DNA of 64,000 bases from Balaenoptera acutorostrata (taxonomy: Eukaryota > Chordata > Mammalia > Artiodactyla > Balaenopteridae). Where the stretch lies: positions 57,386,668 through 57,450,667 of the forward strand of contig NC_080080.1 of the NCBI RefSeq assembly GCF_949987535.1, written 5' to 3'. The notes under the pieces are model-generated. The model was not told where the DNA came from, did not search any database, and worked only from the letters and a program-made list of their open reading frames with translations. Shown here piece by piece: positions 12,906 through 24,920 of the stretch. The translations under genes were made by a program, and so were the position numbers. How positions within the stretch are numbered: position 1 is the first letter of the stretch; each line of letters opens with the position of its first letter.

Positions 12906-15747
12906 TGTTGAATATAAATGTTAATTTGAGGTGCATCTTGAAAAATGGATAAGATTTAGCAGATGACCCTTGAAATATAAGTGTAAAATACTTTTAAATC
13001 TAAGGGGAAACAATTTGTTTTTCTCTGCAAACAACCTTTTTCATTCATTCTACAAATATTGATTGAAGAATACCTGCTAAAGGCAAAGCCCTTGAGAATT
13101 AACATTCTGTAAAGCAGTCCTTCCCAGAGTTGAAGACTATAAAGTACACTAAGTCACTGTGCCCCTTAAATGTGCTTATTATCATCTGTGCATGAAAGTC
13201 CTTTTAGAAGTTAATGGGATCCAAATGCATAGAGCAGAATAAAAGAGAGGAATACCCAGACCAAACTACACAAGAATTTTTGACACTCTGTCCCTGTATG
13301 TTGAACCAAGGGATTTTCGTTATCAAAGATAGAATTCTAATGAAGTCTTTTCGTCTATTCTGCACATCACTGACCTTTCACTAGCACCACGTTGGAGAGG
13401 AGAGCATGGCATAGCACCAACATACTAATCCTTTGTTTGAGAAGGTCCCTAGGTCTTTATGTCCCTTTTAAGCACCCTTAATCTTCTTTAATTAACTATG
13501 AATTTTAAAATTTGTATTGTTTATTATTCTGTCTGATTGGCTCTCCTCATAGCCATCTGCTCTAATATATATTTCATGACTGATCTTCATATATTTTAGA
13601 TGCCATACTACTCTGGGCAATCATTTATGCAATTATTGCTAAAAGCCAATTTCTGTTGGCTGAAAACTTAATATTTAAATGATGGAAATTTAAAATTTTT
13701 CTCCAAAGATCTGAATACCTATTGGTAAGTTTTGAACATACATGATTGCATTAAATTCATACCTCCTGGTTTGGGGCAAGTGGGCTTCATGTATATATTA
13801 GTACCCTGAGCTTCTACAGTGTTCAAATGAGGTCCAATTAATGGTAATAACTGAAATTTTCACTGGTTCTGAGATTATCGGCCAAAGCTGAACTTCAACC
13901 CATTGAAGTTTCCCCCAGCTGTATTTGAGGAATTCCTAGGAGATGTCTTCCATATTCTCACGAGGAAATTCATTCTCACTTGGTGTTATTCTTTCTCTGC
14001 CATCTCTTGCTGGAAAACACAATCAATATACGAAGCCCTCAAGGTCTGCTGCTGTGGTAATAGAGGGGAGGGAGTAACACCACCCTCTTTGTTATGCTTT
14101 GTTGGTGGGGACAAGTTGGAGAGCCTATGCCCCAGTAGTCTACATATTTTAGTAAAACAAGTCTATTTTTCATCACAGCATTTTTTATTCTTAACACACA
14201 GACATAGGTCCACGGATGAGGAATGCCTTCAAATAAAAATTTGCAACTATCTTCAGAATAGGCTCTCTCCTCTGCTGCCAAAACTTTTGTCCCTGTGAAA
14301 AGTTTATTTCCCTGATAGATTTCCTCAGGGCCAGTTCTTTGTAAAGGATCATCTCACTTCCTCAGTTAATGTAATCTAATGTCTCCCACTTTGGCCCCTG
14401 TCCTCACTGCTGTTTGCCATATTGAAAGACCAGCTTGTGCTCAAGCTAGAATCCTTGTTACATTTATAATGCTTTTATCCTGAATGCTTTCTTTGATTTA
14501 GTAAAAACTGCTCATAAAAGTTATCAAAAAACAGTTAATCCACTTCTTTCTGAATGAAAAATGGCATACAGGTTACATATATTAATATTACTAGTATCTT
14601 GTCAGAAGGAGCTGCCTCTTGTGGAGAAGTTCCTTGATTACTTTAACTTTACATTTTAATGCTGGGAAAGATCCTGGATAATGTCTACAGTGGCAATATT
14701 CTACAAATGAGAATATTTAGGTCCAGAAAAATTAAAGGAATTTTAAAAGTCACACAGCTAGAAAGTTGAATATTGATTATTACAGTCACTTGGAAAGACT
14801 AGAAAGGTAAAACTTTGAAGAAAAGGCTAGAAAAAATTCATCATGAACTTAAATGTACATAGTAATAACAGGCCCTGGGAGACACTAGCACCAAGCCAGG
14901 AATGGCAGAGTGAGTTAGGCACAGTTTATATTATTTTCCTAGGGAAGGCTTATAATGAGGAAACATTGCCTACCAAAAGTTACGCTGAGTCCACACCCTG
15001 CACCAAATTTTAAAAGCGTTAAGACAATAAAGTTATTTTCATTCAGTATAACATCTGTGTGCCCACTCTCTTTCCTGCAATATGTGATCTTAAAGCAGCG
15101 CTGGGGAATTTTCTATATTTATTGTATGGTGTCAAAAGACAGGTCAAAGGACATCTTTGAAATTCTCGTGGGCTAAGAAAAGAGAACATATTTCAGTGTC
15201 TTCTGAAAACCAAAGGACTCTGGGGATGGGAGCAATGAATTTGGTCTTTGACAGCTCCTCTGTTTGTTATGGTTATTGGTTACAGGGCTTTACTGTTACC
15301 TGAAGTGTAAATTGCTCTCCTGGGATTGTTCTGCATGTAACCTTTAACTCACACTTGATAGCAAACAAATGAAAGAGAGGCAGTACCATCAGATGTGATG
15401 ATTTATTTTTAAAGTCCAAGTTTTTTGTTTAATATAAATGTAAAAACATAACTTTCCCTTCAAGCCAGCCAGGTAGTTTAGGCAATTTATCAAACCAAAA
15501 GGACTGAAGCTTTACAGTAAGAAAGGAAGAAAATGGATTTGTGCCCAAGTAATTGTCTTTCTCTTCCTGAAATCTAGTAAGATAGATTTGGGGTGTAGGT
15601 GATTCCAAATAATGATTACCGTCAAACAAAGAAACTGCTTCATGCAATTAGTCTAACTTCATTTCATCTTTAATCTTAAGAGGTGCTACCACGTGACTAA
15701 TGTTGTCTCCTTTTTCCTTAGAACTGTTTTGTAAATTTTTATTTAAG
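12906..15747. other. AT-rich sequence with two weak old-repeat traces
   Basis: At 13036-13110 CATTCATTCTACAAATATTG followed by ATACCTGCTAAAGGCA looks like an antisense L2 end. At 14690-14790 CTACAAATGAGAATATTTAG followed by AAGTCACACAGCTAG looks like an antisense MIR. The 131-codon frame at 13903-14298 is discussed under rejected items. Otherwise I see nothing. Confidence 0.45.
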
Positions 15748-15756
15748 AAGACTTGT

Positions 15757-15867
15757 CCTGCTGTATAGCACAGGGAACTCCACTTCACTATACAGTAGAA
15801 ACTAACACATCATTGTGAAACAACTTTACCCCAATTTAAAAATATATATATCTTAAAAAAAAAAAAA
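15757..15867 (+). mobile_element. Severely 5'-truncated L1 (3' UTR end only) with target duplication
   Basis: About 98 bp of an L1 3' UTR (CTGTATAGCACAGGGAACTC, then AGAAACTAACACATC and GTGAAACAACTTTACCCC) ends in an AT-rich stretch and a 13-A tail at 15855-15867. The same 3' UTR words occur in the larger L1 at about 31410-31550. The flanks carry a direct repeat AAGACTTGT at 15748-15756 and again at 15866-15874, the mark of target-primed reverse transcription. Its second copy overlaps the last two bases of the tail. Confidence 0.85.
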
Positions 15868-16034
15868 GACTTGTTAGCTCCTCATTCACTAATGAATGCA
15901 GTCCTTTTGAAAGCCATTTATCTTCTTTTGTCTCCTCGGATGAAAGCTATTTTACAACCTTTACACAAATCCTGCCCAAATACAAAGCAGATCCATCTAG
16001 CCACTATGTAAAGTGTAAGTTGTGTTGTGCCTAT

Positions 16035-16590
16035 TCTATCCATTTATCCACTTCCTAGTACCTACCATATGCCAGGAAGTATAAGGAAATATAAGGATTA
16101 ACAAAAATTATAAGATTCTTGATCTCATGGAACTGAATATAATAAGGAGAGAAGAATGAAAATAAGGAAATAAACAAGATCATTTAAAGTGGGTTAAGTG
16201 ACTTAGGGTAGGGATGGCAGTTACTTCAAAGTGAGTAGAGAGATAATACTTCCCTGAGAAAGTAATATTTGAGCTGAAACCTGAATGGTAAGAAGAACTT
16301 AGGCATGAGAAGATCTAAGCGAAAATACTTGGGCTAGAAAGAATAACCAATGCCAAGACCCTCAGTCAGAATAGAAAGAGGGTCAATGTGTTGACAGAGT
16401 GAGCAATGGGGGAATCACAGAGATACGTTCTAAGAGGTAGGCAGGGGCCAAATCATACTGTGCTTTCCAGGTCATTGCAAAGGATATATCAAGGTGCAGA
16501 AGGCCAAAATTGGAAAATTTTAAACAAAGTGACATGGGAGCCTTCAGGAGGGAAAGAAAATAGAAAAAATGCAGTAATTTCATTATGATA
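16035..16590 (-). mobile_element. Antisense L2, about 550 bp
   Basis: The order ATATGCCAGGAAGTATAAGG, GATCTCATGGAACTGAATAT, AATATTTGAGCTGAAACCTG, AATGCCAAGACCCTCAGTCA and AGGTAGGCAGGGGCCAAATC is the L2 3' half read antisense. It is a classic diverged copy. Short frames on both strands here (16383-16588) are products of this repeat. Confidence 0.8.
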
Positions 16591-16599
16591 TTTTGTTGA

Positions 16600-18139
16600 G
16601 ATGTTTGCTTATTTGCACAGATATTTTGGAGTTTTGGAATTTAGCAGAATGATGGTATAGCACCTCTAGTATACAGATTGAATGCTCCCTTACTGTTTTT
16701 AGGTAGTTAAGCCTGTTCTATGATCTTGCTTTGCAGGTGCACAAAAGTAGAGAGATTATAGCTGCCTGATAATATATACACTCCCAAATGTGTTTAGTGG
16801 GGACTGAAACTGAATAGGAGAGATAACCTGAACTCCAGGAACAGGCAAAAATCAGTATAAATATTATAAAACCTGAAGAATAGTTTGAATCACAACTTGA
16901 CAATTAAACCTTCAATTCTCTGACAAATACAGAAGCTGATTGTCATTATCAATATAACAACCAAATTTCAGAACAATATATACTTTAAGCTGCATTCCCT
17001 TTACTTTCTTCAAACATACACTCACAATAGAAAGAAAGTCAAATTAGAGGACTGGTACATTTGAATTAAAATTTCATACATCACACTTCAAAATAAAAAA
17101 TAGCTGTAATGTTAAGACATTTCAAAGCACAGAAACATTAAGGAAATAGGCTTTACATTAAATCCTTTCATCTGTTAAATTCTGCACCATTTTCCACATA
17201 TTCTCAGAACAATGGGGAAAATACTCAGGAAATTATTTCCAAAATTAGATCAGAAAAATTAAAGACCATTTTCTGTGCAATTTACTGTACCTTTTGAAAA
17301 CAAAGTTCTTAATGCCACTGAAAGCCTTTAATAAACTTTAAGGTACATTTTATGAAAGTAAAGAGAAATCTCTGCTCAAAGATACAGCTGATCTGATGCA
17401 CATTTTGAACGTCAACTAGGCAAAGGAATTAAAGTAGATAAAAGAACTGGTTCAAACTAAGCAAAACTGGTCAACTGAATGAATGTTGTGTGAGATATCC
17501 CTGCAAATATGGTACAGAAGACGTCTTTAACAAGAGCTGAAAATTCAGCTTGCCTGATTTACCTTGAGAAGCCTTTATATACTGTCTAAACTCAGAATAT
17601 CCTGCCATTTTCCTTCCCATTTGGTGTTTTCAACTTTAATACTGAAACATCTTAGTGGTTTAGATGAGACTTTTGTCACAACACTGTCACTGATGTGTTC
17701 AGGCTTGGCAGAGACTGGGCCTGGGGATTCTGTCTTTCCACTACTGTATTCTAGTCTGTCTTTTGATCTGAAAGATCGGAGACCCAGACAAAAGTGCAAA
17801 TACCAACCACTGGCAATGTACAAGAATTCCTCAATAGTTTTACCATTAATTTAAGTCAAGACTAGGTAAATTTGAATTGAATTTGAATTCTTACTGAATA
17901 CTTATAGTAAAGAATATATGTAATTCACAAAATATAGATGCAGAAGAAAACATTAAAAATAATCTAAATATTTGCTTCTGTTTCAAAATTTAACTACTTA
18001 AATTCAGTTCATCTTCCACAATGTTTCTCTGATTGGTTCTATTATTCTACCTGGGAAATGGAAACTGGCAATAAGTTGAAGTATTTCTGAAGAGAGAACT
18101 GTAAAGAGTAGGTAACCCGTTAATTACAAAATAGCAGAA
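16600..18139. other. Repeat-poor unique stretch around a candidate exon
   Basis: I recognise no interspersed repeat in about 1.5 kb, which is long for this window. Read on the minus strand, the part below 17575 is AT-rich and UTR-like, and contains an ATTAAA hexamer near 17328-17333. Confidence 0.45.
17575..17767 (-). CDS. Candidate terminal coding exon, unidentified gene (weak)
   Basis: On the minus strand an open frame runs through 17823-17575. Within it a plausible splice acceptor, a pyrimidine-rich stretch ending in CTCCGATCTTTCAG, sits just before 17767. From there 63 codons run to a TAA stop at 17577-17575, with a partial first codon of one base. The predicted peptide is hydrophilic, rich in Ser, Lys and Glu, and ends in WQDILSLDSI. 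I do not recognise the protein. A consensus-like donor (CAAG then GTAAAT) lies 12 bases past the stop at 17563/17562, which is odd for a terminal exon. An opposite-strand frame of similar length at 17564-17854 shows that chance is a real alternative. Confidence 0.2.
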
Positions 18140-18330
18140 TAACATAGAAGTTTAGCATGTAAACTCTGGAAGTAGGTTGCCTGGTCTTGATTCTGGCTCT
18201 TCTACTTAGTAGTCATTAACCTCCAACATTTGTAAAATGGGGATAATAATAGTGCCTACATCATAGGATCTGGCAAATAATTAAATGAGAAGATATATAT
18301 ACATATAAAGTGTTGAAAACTGTTCCTGCA
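18140..18330 (+). mobile_element. MIR SINE
   Basis: GTAAACTCTGGAAGTAGG, TGCCTGGTCTTGATTCTGGC, TAAAATGGGGATAATAATAG and GCCTACATCATAGGATC follow the MIR consensus in sense order. The copy is about 190 bp and typically diverged. Confidence 0.85.
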
Positions 18331-18369
18331 TGTAGTTAAAAATGTATATACCAGTTAGGCATTATTTTT

Positions 18370-18490
18370 CGTTTTTATTTTTTGGCTGCTCCGCAGCATG
18401 TGGGATCTTAGTTCCCCAACCAGGGATCATACCCACGTCCCCTGCATTGGAAGCGTGGAGTCTTAACCACTAGACCGCCAAGGAATTCCC
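18370..18490 (-). mobile_element. CHR-type tRNA-derived SINE, antisense
   Basis: Reading the minus strand gives a GGGAATTCC start, a Pol III box A region, a box B-like region in a CCAGTGGTTAAGACTC-type tRNA context, and an A-rich tail (seen as TTTTTATTTTTT on the plus strand). It is flanked by a perfect 13-bp direct repeat AGGCATTATTTTT at 18357-18369 and 18491-18503. The clear duplication supports a lineage-level, fairly young insertion. Confidence 0.92.
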
Positions 18491-18819
18491 AGGCATTATT
18501 TTTAAAGAAGTAACAGTTTACAAATGACCAGAAATTGTTCAAGATAAGTATAAGTCAATCCTGAAGTCTATATTTAGTGAAATGTGAATAAATTATAAGT
18601 AATGTTACTTAAAAAGTAATTGTGAGACAGTATAAGGTAAGATAATCTGTTTTTTTATCCTAACTTATTTATTGTTGGGGAAGAAGTGCAAATAATAAAT
18701 AAACCCAAAAGAGGCTCTATTAATAAATTTATTGATGACAAATAACTAATGAAACAGAGGATGCATTCTTAGCTAAATAATAGCTTGAAAAATCATGAAT
18801 GAACTTAAAGATAGCTTAT

Positions 18820-19015
18820 TTCCAATCTAGGCTCCATCACTGCTAGTTAGGGAATCTGATATTTGGGGGAGGGGGGTTGCTATAAAATGGGAATATTAAA
18901 AATATTATTTTATTATATTAAACATTCTCATGAGCTTGGAATAGGGATTAATTGACAGAATGTGTGTAAATAGCCCTCACTGCCTGGCACATAGTAGATA
19001 TTCAATAAAAGTTGT
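18820..19015 (+). mobile_element. MIR SINE
   Basis: CAATCTAGGCTCCATCACTG, AAATGGGAATATTAA, TGCCTGGCACATAGTAGATA and TTCAATAAAAGTTGTC are in sense MIR order. A G-rich interruption (GGGGGAGGGGGG) lies near 18865. Confidence 0.75.
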
Positions 19016-19704
19016 CATGTTTCCCTTTTAAGGCTGGTGTCATTGAGGTCAGTTCAACCTTCCTTCAATACTTGTCTGTGTTGCCATAGTCTGGGGCAAA
19101 GGTGGAGGCTGAGTTGACAACTCATCTACCCTGGGAAAGCATTGACTGTTCCAACATGTATCTCATCAGGTGAAAGCAACTGGAAAAAATTTGGGGTCGA
19201 AAAAAATAAAGGAAAGGAAGAGGAAGATTTTCCTCTCTTGCGCCTCAGGTTTTTTATTAATGAGATTACGTAGATCAAAGTATCTTGCTCAAGATTCACT
19301 GAATTTAGTGAAACGTGATGACGTTTAGCAGATTGAACCATCCTCAAGGATAATCATCTCAAATGCATTGCACTGAGACAGAGCTGGCAAGACAGAGCAA
19401 GCACATGCTAATTAGAAATGAATCAGTGATTCTTTTTAAAAAGTGGGAATAGCTGCCTCTCCTTCCTATCATTTTTTTCTGTTTCGTGTTCATAGAAATA
19501 CACATTTGTACTAACTTCAAGCAGATGCTTCTACTCTCTTATCTAATGATATGGGGAATCACTAGTGTAGTATTTTGGTAGAACAGATGTGGACTCCAAC
19601 AAATGTGGCATTTTACTGTGGACAAAGCCAAAGAAAATCTGGCAAATAGAATTTTCATAGGCCTACTCATCTATAGGACTATTTGCAAGAATATTTAATC
19701 TAGA

Positions 19705-20131
19705 GTAGTGCTGTCATGTAAAAATATGTGAGCTACATGTTGAACTTTAGCTTTTCTAGTAGCTATATTAAAAAATAAACAAATGACATAATTTAAATAA
19801 TATATCTATTTAACTCACTATTTCAAAAAATATTTTTTCAAGATGTAATCAGGGAATTCCCTGGTAGTCCAGTGGTTAGGACTCTGCACTTTCACTGCAG
19901 AGGGCCCGGAGCCTGGGTTCAATCCCTGGTGGAGGAACTGAAATCACACAAGCGACAGGGTGCAGCCAAAAAAAAAAGGATGTAATCAATACAAAAACTA
20001 TTAATGAAATATTTTACACTTTTTCCTTTGTACTAATCTTAAGAATCTGTCATGTATTTTATACATATAGCACATCTCACTTCAGACTAGCCACATTTAG
20101 TTAGTGGCTAGTAAATTAGCTCAGATCTAGA
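19705..20131 (+). mobile_element. hAT-type non-autonomous DNA transposon interrupted by a SINE
   Basis: The left arm (AGTGCTGTCATG, GAGCTACATGTTGAAC, TTTCTAGTAGCTATATT) and right arm (GCACATCTCACTTCAGACTA, GCCACATTTAGTTAGTGGCT) belong to one common mammalian DNA transposon whose consensus starts CAGTGCTGTCCAATAGAA. A CHR SINE with its target duplication splits it at 19842-19988, and the two arms join exactly when the SINE is removed. I do not assign the family name with certainty. Confidence 0.75.
19852..19978 (+). mobile_element. CHR-type tRNA-derived SINE
   Basis: GGGAATTCCCTGGTAGTCC begins the tRNA-like head. Box A lies in CTGGTAGTCCAGTGG and box B is GGTTCAATCCC at about 19917-19927. A 10-A tail ends the element near 19977. 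A perfect 10-bp duplication GATGTAATCA flanks it at 19842-19851 and 19979-19988. Confidence 0.93.
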
Positions 20132-20934
20132 GAGTTGATATGAAATAATAGAAGTAGACTGGGTTTTACTGTTCTTCTTTAATGAATATATGTCTCTGTT
20201 TAGCAAGAAATAGAGAAACATACCACCACTTGAGATAACAAACCCTAGCATATTTTTTTGAGTTAGTTAGTTTTTAATCTGTTTCAATTTCTGGGTATAA
20301 TCTAGGTGGTATATATGGTTGCAATTGTCTTATCTAACACTACCAGGGAGAATTTTGAAGTAGTGGATCCTAAGAGGAACTCAGAAGTACAAGATCAAAA
20401 CCCACACGGATCTACCTTTCAAAGTCACCCTGAAATGCTTGATAAATGCTAATTACAAGTTCTTAAGAATATAAATATTTGCTGAATGAATGAGCAAATA
20501 GATGATGATGAATGTATAACTGGATAAAATTCATATTTCAAAATTTTATAGTTTATATTTTTGTTGGTAAAGATTAATTATGTGTTATGTTAAACCATTT
20601 TTAGTGAAAGAAACAAATACAGATAGATAGGTATTACTACGGATTACCTAAAAGTTCTCTTTCAAGTAAAAATGTTTAATTACAGAAACCTAAAACTACT
20701 TCTACGTCATTCAATTCAGGGTAGAAACTGTATAATCAAGACAGACAGAGGTATAGCATAAAGAAATCCAGGATGGACAATGGAAGGTGAAAAATAGTAC
20801 AATCTTAAACTCATTACTTCAAATTTTTCAAGACTATCTAAATCTTTATGTTTTCCAGTTGTTCAAAAATTTAGAAAAGAATATTATTTCTACCTTTAAT
20901 TATATTCTACTTAAGCAGAGAAATCTTAAAATAA
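20132..20934. other. Unique sequence with a possible L2 tail
   Basis: Near 20425-20520 the words TGATAAATGCTAATT, ATAAATATTTGCTGAATGAA and TGAGCAAATAG resemble the L2 3' terminus. Nothing else is recognised. Confidence 0.4.
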
Positions 20935-21235
20935 TCATTAAAACCTCATTATCTCCTGTCCATACTATAATAACTTGTAATTGCTTCCTACTTTTTTCCC
21001 ATGTTAGCTTATCCAAGACACTATATCAAGGTCTTCTTATAAAACGTGGTTTTCTTACAATATTCCCTTACTCAAGGACTTCCTCTCTGCTATCAGATCA
21101 ACTCCAAACTCTTTGACATCCTAAATCTTCCATCAGATGCCCACACATAATAATATCTCCTGAATCACTATCTCATCAGCCACTCCTCTTTATATTTCTG
21201 CACATTCTGTGCCTAACAAATTATTTATGCCCAGA
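20935..21235 (+). mobile_element. Diverged L2 fragment
   Basis: CCCTTACTCAAGGACTTCCT, CAACTCCAAACTCTTTGACA and CTTCCATCAGATGCCCAC follow the sense L2 pattern for its conserved 3' half. It is strongly diverged and coding capacity is lost. Confidence 0.5.
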
Positions 21236-22767
21236 GTCTATGAGAAATGGTGGAGAGAGACATGCCAAAGTGCTCTATGAAATTTCACTCTGTCTTTTCT
21301 GAGGTCAGCGCAAGTGCCCATGAATCAGGTGCAATAGGCAGATACCCAAACCTCGTCAGGAAACAGCTATAAATGTGAAAGAAGAAATTATGGGATCAAA
21401 AACACAGCTATGGGCAATCTGATTTTATGAGATCAGAAACACAGAATGGAAAATCTGTTCAGCTGAAATGTTAGAAACTCTTGCCAAAAATTAAATAAAT
21501 CCTAAACCCTGAATCCCTGAAGAGCTGCCCAGTGCTAAGGATTTTTAGTGGTATTTGAAGGTCTATTTTGTCAAGGTCAATGAAATATGCCAAATTAAAT
21601 GACCTGTCCAGTACATGAATCAGTCTTGGGAATTTTAAGAAAAGGGTTTCTTTTTTTCTTTTAGCATACAGAGAAACTTTTCAGATTAACCAAAATCAAG
21701 GTTAGATGCTAATTCCTATTATTTTAACATGAGGTCAGACCTCTCTATTATTAAAATAAAGCAAAAAATATAATATAGATAGTTGCATCACAGTCTCCTG
21801 TACAACCTTTATGCAGATAGAAGATGTAATGTCAGCCTCATAATTAAACGGAGGAGAAAATCTGTGAAAGTTGATCTGGCTACATATAAGGTCCATAAAA
21901 TGACCTCTTCATCCCCCTCTCAACAATTCCCATCACCTAGAATAGCAGACACCTTAGAGTCTTTCTTTCAATTCTTTCCGTCGTTCATAACTGCTTAGTG
22001 AATAATCTGGGTGCCAAAATTATTCTGCCAAATGCATCTCAGTCCTCAACCATCTGTAGCATTTTCTATGGCCCAACACATTACCCCACTTTCTAAGAGT
22101 CAAATGAACAATACTCTAGAAAGGACTTAAGTCTTTGACTCACAAAACTATTGGTTTTTAATGAGAAAGGACATGTTCTTTACAGGAAATGCTGATATAA
22201 TGTGTGCCCAAACAAATTAAAAATACTATCACGTAGTTTTCATAATGTTAGACTAGCTCTAGATAACTATATGCATTTGCTAATATGTAGTTTTCTAATT
22301 TAAGTTAGAGTTGAATTTTTCTTTCTTTTGGAAATATCAAAAAAGCCACAGTGCTTAGCAGTGTCAAATACATGGAAAAGGCTATAGTTTTATTTAGTAT
22401 CATTATTGCTCTTTCCCAATATAATCTTTTATATAAAAGAGTTGTTCTTTTACCTAGTGAAAAAAAAAATAAACAACTTATAACAATGATGCCTTTTAAA
22501 AAAATTCAAGTGAGGCAAATTTGGCAAATAAGAGGTCTACTATAAGGCAATCACATTAGGATCTCATAAGTATCAATGTATAACTAATACAATTGTGGTC
22601 CACGAAAAATTCTATTAAGCAATGGTGTAAACATTTTTCTCCACTCTTTTCCTATTCTTAATATGGGTCACTTATCAACTCCACCAGGAATCATTTGTTA
22701 TAAAATATTTTATAAAAGTCAAATTGACATTCTAGTCAAAACGATGGGATAAACAGTTCCTCTTTCT

Positions 22768-22770
<3 letters not shown>
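21236..22770. other. Unique AT-rich sequence
   Basis: I see no recognisable repeat or gene. The short frames at 21783-21998 and 22351-22545 show no domain. Confidence 0.5.

Positions 22771-22804
<34 letters not shown>
22771..22804. repeat. (AC)17 microsatellite
   Basis: This is an uninterrupted AC dinucleotide run of about 34 bp. Such runs can adopt Z-DNA and are often length-polymorphic. Confidence 0.97.
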
Positions 22805-22807
<3 letters not shown>

Positions 22808-22849
22808 GCATACTTTATTACAGAAAATGGAAGTCACTTAACACGGGCA

Positions 22850-23035
22850 GAGTCCCACAATTATTAGGCCTATATTATAGCATGTATTATCTCATTGACG
22901 CCTCACGAAGAGAGAATATAAATATTTCTACTTTACAGAGGAGGAAAATGAGTCTCTGATACATAAGGTGATTTTTCCAAAGATCAGTCATCTAGGAAGG
23001 TGGAATCTGGATATGAATCCAAGTGCTTTTCTTCT
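22850..23035 (-). mobile_element. Antisense MIR
   Basis: GTATTATCTCATTGACGCC, TTTCTACTTTACAGAGGAGG, AAAATGAGTCTCTG and GGAATCTGGATATGAATCCA are in antisense MIR order. Confidence 0.75.
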
Positions 23036-23151
23036 ACAAGCTATTTATTTCTAGGCCATGACCCTGTTTTTTCCAGGCCTTTGTTCTTGAAACAACATTT
23101 CGGGGAATTAGGAAGCCTTACATTTTTCCTCAAATTAGTTCTGGTACCGAA

Positions 23152-23174
23152 ACACACACACACATACACACACA
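23152..23174. repeat. Short interrupted (CA)n
   Basis: CA units with one interrupting TA form a low-complexity run of a little over 20 bp. Confidence 0.85.
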
Positions 23175-23286
23175 ATTATATATAAAAGGTTTTAAAATTA
23201 AGACATTTAATCACTTTTGGTGGCCTCTTGCCCCTGTATGATGTGTTTCCAATGCGAACTACAGCGAGACAGGGGCTGGAAGGTTG

Positions 23287-23485
23287 TGGTGGTTATGAAC
23301 ATATTTTAGAGTCAAAAGCCTGATTCCTCCACTTCACAGTTGTGTGACCTTGAGCAAATTGTAATTTCTCTAAGTCTCAGATTCCTTACCTATAAAATGG
23401 GTCTAAGAATACTACCTACTTCATAAGGCTGTTACACAGAGCCCTTGGCTCAGAGCCTGGCACTCAGGAGGAGCACAGTTAAACC
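23287..23485 (+). mobile_element. MIR SINE
   Basis: The copy carries CCTCCACTTCACAGTTGTGT, GACCTTGAGCAAATTG, TCCTTACCTATAAAATGGG, CTACCTACTTCATAAGGCTG and CAGAGCCTGGCACTCAGG. This includes most of the MIR core and 3' part, one of the better preserved MIRs here. Confidence 0.9.
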
Positions 23486-24920
23486 AGTCTGTCCTCAGGT
23501 TCAAAGAGAATGAACAGAAGACCTGTTTCCTGGCCCCTAGGACTGCTGTCCAATTTTTGGAGGTGAGTTTCACACCACTAACTGTGAGTGTTTTGCACAG
23601 TGAACTTTGCAGGTTTTTACAATGAGAAGCAAATAATTCACCTGCTGGGCTGTCATATATGGGCTATTAAGAGAACTGTATGGTTGAAGACGCTAAGTTG
23701 CTCAAGTTGAAAAAGCAAGTTCCTCAGCTGAGCTACATAATAGGAAAAAAGGTCAAATTTGACTGACTTTTGCTTTCAGCTATCAAAGGTGGACAGTCTT
23801 TCACAGCATATTCCTCATGTGCTTTAACAGCCCCCCCCCTACCCAATGGATGCTTTTGATAGAAGGTTGGAAAGAAATGTTAAAGAAGTGAAATGTCTAA
23901 ACTAAGCTTTCTCTCTTCAAGAAACTATCTTCTATTGTAACTACCTCTAGCTCCACTATGGTGCACTCTTGAAAAGGACCCCTTACAAAGCCAAAGATAC
24001 AAATAAAGAACAAAAATCCATGCTACGACTCTCCTTTAAAATGTTTTTGGATTTATTTGAAAGGTTCTACAAACATTTAGGGACTCAGCTGGAAGATTTT
24101 TCAAGAAAAGAACCTCAGAGTCCAGGTGAACGTTGATGAATGTACTTCCATCTGGCAGGGTTGAAATAAACAATAATTCAGAGTTACTAAACTTACTTCC
24201 TAGAAGATATCAGAATCATAGAACTTGGAGGTTAAATGATGTGCCAGCAGTACTGAATTGCAGAATCTCCATGAACTAAAAGCATTTTCTGTGTGAAGTC
24301 ATAATAACCGTGTGAGATGAAAAATAAAAGCCTCAATCAATAAAAATACTGTTTAGTATGTATGAGGCAAAATAATTTGTTGGATCATATTGTTTTTCTG
24401 ATTTTGATGAATTAAACAGTTGCTTTCTTATCATATAGAAAAAGCTTACGAGGTAAAGCTCGGTATTATAGAAACATTCACATGTACATGAAATTAGCAA
24501 TTATGGGGAGTGGGTGAGGAGTAAGTCCAGAAAGTATAAAGACATCCAACTTGGACACCGATGATAATGTTAAAATGTAATTTAATCTTATTTACAGAGA
24601 AATGCATATAAGTAATGGAAGCAGAAAATATGTCTTTGCACTTGCCAGTTAACTAGGCTACTTTCATCAGTAACATTTTCAAGCATGTATTAAGATCTAA
24701 TATTTTGTGTGATGCAGCTCTTCATTTAGAAAGATAACACTTTCAAAACACTATCAGTGGATAATATAGTTAGAGTGACTCTTTTGAAGCAGTGATAAAT
24801 TTCCTTTCAACAGGAAAGTAGTGTGATGTAGTACTGTGGTAAACTGGATTATTGATCTCAATTCTTTGCTCCTTCTGTATTATAAAATCATCAGTCTATT
24901 CCTTTAGCTCTGTAATTTTA
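23486..24920. other. Unique sequence
   Basis: I recognise no repeat or gene. A C9 homopolymer (near 23831) is the only low-complexity item. Confidence 0.5.

Noticed and set aside
13903..14298. 131-codon plus-strand frame, the longest outside recognised repeats
   Set aside because: No domain, signal peptide or homology that I recognise. A minus-strand frame of 80 codons overlaps it. Its length is within chance for 64 kb, and I found no good splice or promoter context.
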